Source: Paramacrobiotus richtersi
Lineage: Eukaryota; Tardigrada; Eutardigrada; Parachela; Macrobiotidae
Direction: 5' to 3'
Assembly (NCBI GenBank): GCA_034698045.1
Contig: JAQGAU010000134.1
Coordinates: 1-38,753, forward strand
DNA: 38,753 bases
Made by a program: the position numbers and the translations under genes. Below are positions 31,911 to 38,753 of the stretch, piece after piece. The notes under the pieces are model-generated. The model ran no database searches, was not told the DNA's origin, and saw nothing but the letters and a program-made list of their open reading frames with translations. Every line of letters begins with the position of its first letter. The first letter of the stretch is position 1.

Positions 31911-32212
31911 GTGGCGCTTCAAAACCAACAACTCTTATCATCAAATTCTTTATCGCTTAGCACGGCATAGTGCTCTGTCAACAAACCGGAAGCCCTAATC
32001 TCGTCTAAATTATCTACTGTAAATAGAAGTGCAATGCACCTGATAGTCGTTCAAAGAATTATCTTGGGACCCGATTCAGTGCATCGTATGCCTGCTTTCA
32101 GTTGTAGATACTTCTGGTACTCTACGTATGGCATTAGAATACGGTAGCTAAACATTCGACGTCCGGCAAGTTTCTGAGGTTCTCTTTTCTGTAAAATATC
32201 GACCAGATCGTA
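31900..32212 (+). other. 5' flank of kinase/Kelch copy 2
   Basis: Homologous to 17980-18296. No coding sequence seen; it should contain the promoter and 5' UTR. Confidence 0.5.
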
Positions 32213-35200
32213 ATGGAACACGGCAGCGATGCTGTAGCCATTGTTCAAAATGGGACATTCGGCAGTAGTACCTATAAATATGTATACCAGAACTGTGATC
32301 ATATTGGCACTGGGGCCAACGGGACAGTATTCCGAGGAACAATTACAAACCGGAGTAACTTTCTCGAAGGCCATTATGTGGCCGTCAAGGTTATTCGTTT
32401 CGATGAACAATCAATATTACTGACTGATGGCGCTAAATGGACCAAATTATGTCAAAGACTACAACAACTGCCTGTATTTAGCCATGACCATCTGGTTCGA
32501 TACCATCAAATCAATATCACAAAGGGATCGCTAGGAGGGGTATCCATCGAGTTGATGATGGACTACTATGGTGCGATAACAAACTTTCAACAGTTATCGT
32601 TCAGAAAACATATGCCTATCTGCATGATGAATTTCGTATTGCAGGTAGTGATTTACGTAAACTGATAGGATGGTGGCGGCAACAAAAGGTCTTATTGAGT
32701 GGAGCTGCCGCTGTCTCATATATTATACAAATTGCGGAAGGACTCCAGTTTCTCCATGATAAGTGTATTATACACGGAGATATAAAACCAGGCAACATTC
32801 TCACTACGCAGCTACCGAACGGTGATCGAAGCATGGCTATTTGTGACTTGGATGATATAGTTCAGATGGAACGGGACGCTACCTGTTCACATGATATTAA
32901 CCAGCTCCGTGGGACACCTCGTTACATGTCACCAGAGATGCTTAAAAAATTTGTAGCTATGCAAAACACGCAAAAATTCGAAACTCCCGGGCGCGAAACT
33001 GACATGTGGAGTCTGGGATGTATTATGCTTGAATTGGCTGACTGTGTTGTAGGTAACTATCAGAAATGGCTTTGCAAGGGAAAGAAAAAAACTGAAGTCG
33101 ATGATCAAATTAACGACCAAAAATTTGTTGCGCTGATTATCGAAGGCTACGTTCCGTTCGTTATTCATACCATCCCGCCATATATAACCGCTAATTTGCA
33201 GCAATGTATACGCCCTACAAGCGCAGACCGGGTTTCGGCACGCAAGCTGGTACAACAAATGAAACTGAAAGAGCCCGCCATTGTTCCTCATGCTGGTGAC
33301 CCTTTCGTTCAAAATGACACATCTGTCGTCCACAGCGATGGTCCTTTTGTTGATGATGAAACATTTGGCAGCGCTTGCCAATACTATTGCAACTACAGCG
33401 ATTTCATTGCCAGAGGAGCTTTTGGTACTGTATTCCAAGCAACCGTCACACATCGCAAAGATTTTACTGGGGCCGACAGTGTGGCAGTCAAGGTTGTTCG
33501 TTTCGATGATCAATCAGCCTTACTGACGGATCGTACGAAATGGGGGAAACTACGTCAAAGACTGAAAACCTTGCCTGAGTTGATCCACGATCATCTCGTC
33601 AGATACCATAAAATCACAATCGCTGAAGGAAGACTGAGAGGAGTATCCGTCGAGATGTTGATGGACTATCATACTGGTACGGGAACAGACCTTTGTAGAC
33701 ACCGTTTCGAACAATTAATATCAATTTACCCACAAGATTTCTTTTCCAGGCGGTGATTTAAGTTTACTGATACGAAATTTGCGCAACGAAAGATCTCTGA
33801 TGAGTGAAGCTGTCGCTGTGTCATATACCATCCAAATTGCAGAAGGACTACACTTTTTGCATGAAAACCATATCATTCATGGAGATTTGAAACCGAGAAC
33901 CATTCTAACCACACGCTCCTCGAATGGCGACCGGAAACTTGCCATTTGTCGCTTGGACGATATAGTCCAGATGGAGCGAAACGTTACTATCCCACAAGAT
34001 ATTACTCATCTCCGAGGCACATATCGTTATATGTCGCCGGAGATGCTTAAGAAATTTGTGGCTGCACAAGAGCACGAAAATCCCGGGCGAAAAACTGACA
34101 TCTGGAGTTTGGGATGCATTATGGTTGAGTTGGCTGACTGTGTTGTAGGTAACAATCAGAAATGGCTTCGCAAGGGTCATGAACAAATCGAAGTCGGTGA
34201 AAAAGTTAGCGACGCCAGATTTGTTCAACTAATTCTCGACGGATATGTTCCATATGCCATTGAAACCATTCCGCCATATTTAACGGCAAATATGCAACAA
34301 TGTGTACGCATCACCAGTGCAGAAAGGATTTCCGCCAGCTCACTGATTCAACATTTGAGAATTATACGGATGCAACAGCTGCGGCCAACGGAATTCATCA
34401 TGATCTGCCACTTTGCACATGCATATGTTTACTGCTGCTTGTTTGATCACTCTATGAAAAGAATGACGGAATTCCCCCTACCATTGGATTTACGAGACAG
34501 AGCATTAGCATACCAGTTCGCAACCTTTGAAAAGAGTTTGGTCTGCCAAGCCGTGAAATCTCGCCAACAGTACGAAACAGTCGTATGGAATTTAGAAGAA
34601 AATGTCTGTCAACCATTTTTGTTTCCTGGATCGTTAGAGCGGATGGTGTGTCCCATAGCAATCGGGGACAAAATCCATTTCTGGGGATTAGACGGTAGAT
34701 TTAAAAGGCTGGATCTTTATGACAAAACGATCGCTGCTCAAAAGTTACCATCACATCCAACGCAAGGCTTTACATGGTACCAATATTATTTACCGTAAAT
34801 TCATGCTAAAATGAATTCCTTGAAATTTATTTTCTAGCTTCTTTTTGTAGGAAACTCGAAATATACGGCGGAGTACGATATGGCGACAAAATCATCTACG
34901 TCGGGCAGCACATAGCCCGAGAGGAATTCATCCAACTGCCGACGTGGGTCAAGTGTTTTGATACGGTTACGGGCGAATGGGATTCTTTGCCAGATCTACC
35001 TGATTGGCGAGTTAACTTTGCTATGGTCGCACTACAAAACGCCGTTTACGTTCTGGGTGGCGATAATTACGAGTCGTCTTTGGGTCGTCGATCATGTCTA
35101 CGCTTAGACTTGCACTCTCCGATTCAGTGGGAGAAGATCAGCGAACTTCTGCAGCCAAGGTGGGATCATTCTGCTTTCGTCGCGGACAACATGATTTACG

Positions 35201-35382
35201 TTTTTGGCGGCCGCGGAGTGCGAAGTAACACATTGGGTACCATGGAAGTGTACGATACGGAGCGAGACTTGTGGTCCAGTGTGTCCGTGGCAGGATGCGA
35301 GAGTTCTTTTCAGTACGATGCAGTCGTTTCCCGGGCAGTTAACGTGACTGTGAGCTGGCCGCTTTCTGCGGCTTCAGAGTGA
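32213..35382 (+). CDS. Kinase / pseudokinase / Kelch-type beta-propeller protein, 4 exons, 982 aa
   Basis: Exons 32213-32570, 32645-33676, 33750-34776 and 34851-35382 join in frame (2,949 nt). Kinase 1: glycine loop GTGANG (32-37), Lys59 in VAVK, HGD (163-165, in place of HRD) with Asn170, D187 in DLD (in place of DFG), and SPE (215-217), so ATP and metal residues are kept. Kinase 2 starts near residue 380 with a VAVK lysine, but has HGDLKPRT (Asn to Thr514) and CRLDD (DFG Asp to Arg531), so it is a predicted pseudokinase. From about residue 660, propeller-like blades follow (HFWGLDGRFKRLDLYD, YVLGGDNYE, YVFGGRGVRSN-TMEVYDTERDLW). No signal peptide or membrane segment: a cytosolic signalling or scaffold protein is inferred. 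AATAAA at 35559-35564 may end the transcript. Substrates are unknown. Confidence 0.88.
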
Positions 35383-36307
35383 GCTAACTTTGGTGCAACC
35401 TTTGGCCTCTGTTGCACTCCGGCTTTCTTAGACCTACTCAGATACTATGCTTCCAGGATAAGATTCTATTCATTAGCGGCGCGTACCTTCCTGCGTCTTG
35501 TTCGCCCACATCACAATTAATTCCAAGCCCACATCACAATATCCGGAAAATGCTATCAAATAAATCAACAACGTCTCTCACGACACCACATGGAACCCTG
35601 CCCATAACCGGCTTAGCATTACCTCGCACACCTTTCTAAACGTTAGGATCTAAGTACTAGTAAGCAGGACATGCCAGTGTTAAAAAAATTTTGCATTTGA
35701 GTGATTGTCACGTAATTGCTAATCATGCCTATCCATCGAAACTGTTCACACCGCACCGAAAACCAAGTCTGATCCACGCGACATGCATCGTATGAACGAG
35801 CGTGGTAGCTCATTTTGTAGAGGAAAATCTACTCTATTAGATCGATTGTTTTTATAAATGTGTCCCGGAGTGACTGGACAGTACCATAAACCGCGCACTT
35901 CTCCTTAATATCACTGAATACTTACGTAAACGCAGCACTTCACGTAATTAGGCACGTTACGAGTTGTTTGGCGGTCACTGGACTTCACAATAATTAGGCA
36001 TCCTAGTTTTACGCAGGCTACAATACGAATACACGCTAGTTTTCCATACAATAGCCCAACCCATCAACGTTTCTCAGCTTCTGTCAATAATTTAAACAAG
36101 AGTAAGCAAAAAAAGACTTTTCTGGCACATTATTCAAACAAAGAGTGCTTTCCTATCAATATAATGACTCACCAAAGTCCCAGAGCACCAGCTCCAGGAA
36201 CTAACAGGCACATATAAACTTACCGCATGTTAAACTATATGTCCTTCGAGCCTCAGTCAATATCTCTGCTAAGGTGTCCGTGCATTTTTGAACGAATTTA
36301 ATAAACC
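35383..36307 (+). other. Intergenic spacer of duplication copy 2
   Basis: No gene seen. It links the kinase/Kelch gene and the 7TM gene and aligns with 21618-22864 of copy 1, which is longer owing to indels. It holds the AATAAA at 35559-35564. Confidence 0.6.
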
Positions 36308-37827
36308 ATGCATCGCGTCATGCCGGTTGGCCACGAAGCCTACGCCATTTTAGCCTTCTTCGGTATCTTACCCTCTACGAAACCATCACTCAAACGGCAC
36401 TGTACCCGACAGAAGCTCGCTTGTGTCTTCATCCCGTTCATCGGGCTATCTTACTTCATCTTCCAGTCCCTGGGATATGCAATGTCTTTCTTACAAAAGT
36501 CCAAAAATCCCTGTAGTAATGTGGACTTTTTCCGCATGGGCACGAACATTGGTCAGCTTAGTTCCATTGCGCGCGGCTACATTGTTTTGACCTTGTTCTT
36601 GCTCACACGCTCGCATCTACCAGCCGTCCATTCGGCTATTTCCCACATTATCCACGCTAAACTCGCTAAGCGAACTCTTTTTGAGGACCGGATTCGCTGC
36701 TCGGTCAAATGGCAGAGAAAATGTCGTTGGGCGGTGGTTCTATCTGCGATTGCACTGATCGTTTGGGAATGTATCTGGACGTACGCGGAACGATACGTAT
36801 ACGGCAAAATGGGCGAACCAAGTTTGACCTTTCGAGGACTGGGTATACAAATGTCAAAGGACCGAGCCCACATTGTGTGGCTGGCGTTCGGCGTTTTCCC
36901 ATACTATCTCTCTCTGTTGATCAATGTCCTCCAAATGTGCTTTGGTTTGTTACTGCAAGAAGCCACAGACTTCCTCAAATCGAGCATGATCTCGCTTAGT
37001 CACGAATTCCAGTCGGATTCGACGACAGTAACAACGTTAAGTGATAAGCCAAAGAGAACGATGAATGTGGAAGTGCTTAATGAGGCAACATATGCGTTTC
37101 TGGATTTCCACAAGAAGCTCCATATTCTGGCCAAATCACTCAACGCTGCTTTCGGCGCGCCGTTTGCCGCGGCGTTTTTCTTGGATATGTTGAATGTGTT
37201 TAGCCATGTTATGCAGATACAGGAGCATAAAAAGACGTTTAGTTGGTTGGATTTCGGAGAAAGCATGAGTGCCTGTATTTTATATGCGACTTTCGTGGTT
37301 ATATTCGTCATACCATACTTGAAGATACATAAACTGGTAAATCTGCGATAAATATCGTTTGCTTCAGATGATTGTACAGCTAAAGTTCTCCTTCTTTCAG
37401 GCTGCCGAACTTCCGGCTTGTGTGTGTTCTTTGAAGCACGAGACATCCAAAATGATCGAGCTACCACAAGTAACTCATTTAAATGCAGTTGATACCAAAA
37501 TTTAACTTACATCGATTTTTAATTTTTAGGGGCTTCAAATGAAGGCTTTACTGGACATCCTGACCGAATCCTGCAAGCAGCGTAAACTTTGGTTCCACCT
37601 AGCCGGAATAACACCGTTAAACACATCCTTTATCCTCAAGGTAATTGATGACCTTTAGTGCCATCTGATCCTGTTTGTCTTGATCTACCCATTTTATTTG
37701 CATTGGACAGACATTTACTCTGACGGTATCGATTTGGCTTATTGCGCGTGAACTGACCACAAACGACACAACCGAACTCATTAACATCCTCCAGGGCAAA
37801 TGCAACGCCTCATCATCACCACTCTGA
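36308..37827 (+). CDS. Gustatory-receptor-like 7TM chemoreceptor, 4 exons, 441 aa
   Basis: Exons 36308-37336, 37401-37469, 37530-37640 and 37711-37827 join in frame, and all three introns are phase 0. A run of phase-0 introns near the C-terminus, the last just before the TM7 exon, is a known hallmark of the insect gustatory/odorant receptor (GRL) superfamily. About seven hydrophobic segments are visible, for example LACVFIPFIGLSYFIF, GYIVLTLFLL, WAVVLSAIALIVWECIW, FGVFPYYLSLLINVLQ, FGAPFAAAFFLDMLNVF, ACILYATFVVIFVIP and the last, FTLTVSIWLIA, which sits where the TYhhhhhQF motif lies in insects. Length fits the family. A ligand-gated cation channel in the plasma membrane is the family role. 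The ligand is unknown. Confidence 0.72.
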
Positions 37828-38753
37828 CCCAACTGTCAACACTCCCGGAATGGCACTTTACCAATGGCACATGTGTGTTACTTTTTGTGTGATTTACAAT
37901 TTAAAACGATATTATTTATGATTATCCCCGCTTTTGTACGCGATTATCGATTGATTATGTGTACAACAGATTGAGATTTGTGTGTTGACCACTGCACACA
38001 GATGCGCGGTCAGGCGTGAACCTGGTGGAAATAAAAGCCGCGTCTATTGATCTGGCCACTTTGGCATTTCCCTCTTCAATGGGGAGTAAGTGTCAGTGGG
38101 GGAACGGCAAATATCCCTCTCTCCAGCAGAGTGAACACAGAGTACAGACAAAAGTGCCCGGCTCCGCCCTCCGGAAGAGCGCACTGAATCAATATGCCAC
38201 CAAGATGATGCAGCCCGGAAAAGTAGGCCGGAAGGAAGGCAGTCGTTTCTTTGTCAAGTGTTTTGCGCTGTATAGATGTGCCAGAGAAAGATAGCTGTGG
38301 CCGTATAGCAATTACGCCGATTGCTCTGTGCCAGTGCGCGCTGGTGATCCCCAAATGCATCCCTGGAGGAAACGGACGGGATGGAAAGTTGGGGACGGTA
38401 GAAAGTTCACAGTTTAATCGTTTGTCTAAACACTCTAGCGTAACCGTCCTTGTGCGCATCTGCAGCTGGTAAACGTTAAATACTTTGCTCAGAAACTGTG
38501 GATTTATTTGACTGGTAAGTGATACATGTAGCGCTTGCGATACTTACTCTTTTCTTAAATATTTAGTCTTGATATTGTAAATATTTTGTGTAGCGTGGGA
38601 GTATCAGCGTCTTGTATAGTCTAGACACAAAAATTTGTTCTCGAGTAGCAGCTATAAAATTTGACCTAAATTCCCGTCTAAATTTATCTTGGTGCACGTT
38701 TCTCACGCTACGACCAGACGATTGGGTTAGAGTGTGATAAAGCGTAATAGAAA
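37828..38753. other. No confident gene (right edge)
   Basis: At 37999-38087 an acceptor-like cacacag and a strong donor GTAAGT bracket a short open stretch (MNLVEIKAASIDLATLAF in one frame), which might be an exon of a gene continuing out of the window. Longer frames at 38016-38294 (+) and 38459-38076 (-) overlap and resemble no family. Confidence 0.3.

Noticed and set aside
31447..31944. 165-aa minus-strand frame
   Set aside because: No recognisable domain, no splice support, and an overlapping plus-strand frame of similar quality.
38016..38459. Overlapping frames of 92 and 127 aa at the right edge
   Set aside because: No domain resemblance in either; at most one short exon at 37999-38087 has splice-site support.

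Overview
The window looks like nuclear DNA of a small ecdysozoan animal. Genes are split by short GT-AG introns, transposon debris is dense, and the gene families are metazoan: M13 neprilysin, Ig, BEN, THAP, and a 7TM gene with the intron pattern of the insect gustatory-receptor superfamily. I lean towards a tardigrade, but that is inference. No bacterial features, CRISPR arrays, rRNA or tRNA genes were found. I rebuilt gene models by hand from splice sites and reading phase. In five multi-exon models every junction keeps frame and the exon sum is a multiple of three.

Left part (1-8.6 kb): a secreted Ig-like protein gene (1272-2325, +), a possible orphan receptor exon (2800-3030, -), a nested transposon cluster (3.28-5.22 kb), a dead kinase exon (5508-5854, -), a decayed neprilysin exon (about 6.6 kb, -) and a THAP-domain ORF (7202-7492, +). 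A diverged dispersed repeat lies at 0.72-1.08 kb and, inverted, at 8.04-8.56 kb.

Middle (8.7-18 kb): an intact 18-exon M13 metallopeptidase gene on the minus strand (14639 to 8755, 840 aa). It is followed by mostly non-coding sequence with an AT-rich repeat, a perfect 29-bp palindrome and a G-rich inverted-repeat element.

Right part (18-37.8 kb): a tandem segmental duplication. Each unit holds a large cytosolic kinase / pseudokinase / beta-propeller (Kelch-like) gene followed by a gustatory-receptor-like 7TM gene on the same strand. Copy 2 (31.9-37.8 kb) is open throughout (982 aa and 441 aa). Copy 1 (18.0-31.4 kb) is broken: a TAG stop in the first kinase domain, two transposons (2.9 kb and 4.0 kb) in the first coding part of the 7TM gene, an indel and another stop. 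The intact paralogue supplies the empty site, so both transposons can be delimited almost to the base. The second carries an intact eight-exon BEN-domain gene (414 aa) and a divergent transposase-like gene.

The most interesting candidate system is the paired unit: an N-terminal kinase with altered HRD and DFG motifs, a second domain that has lost catalytic residues, a propeller, and a neighbouring chemoreceptor-like gene that duplicated with it.
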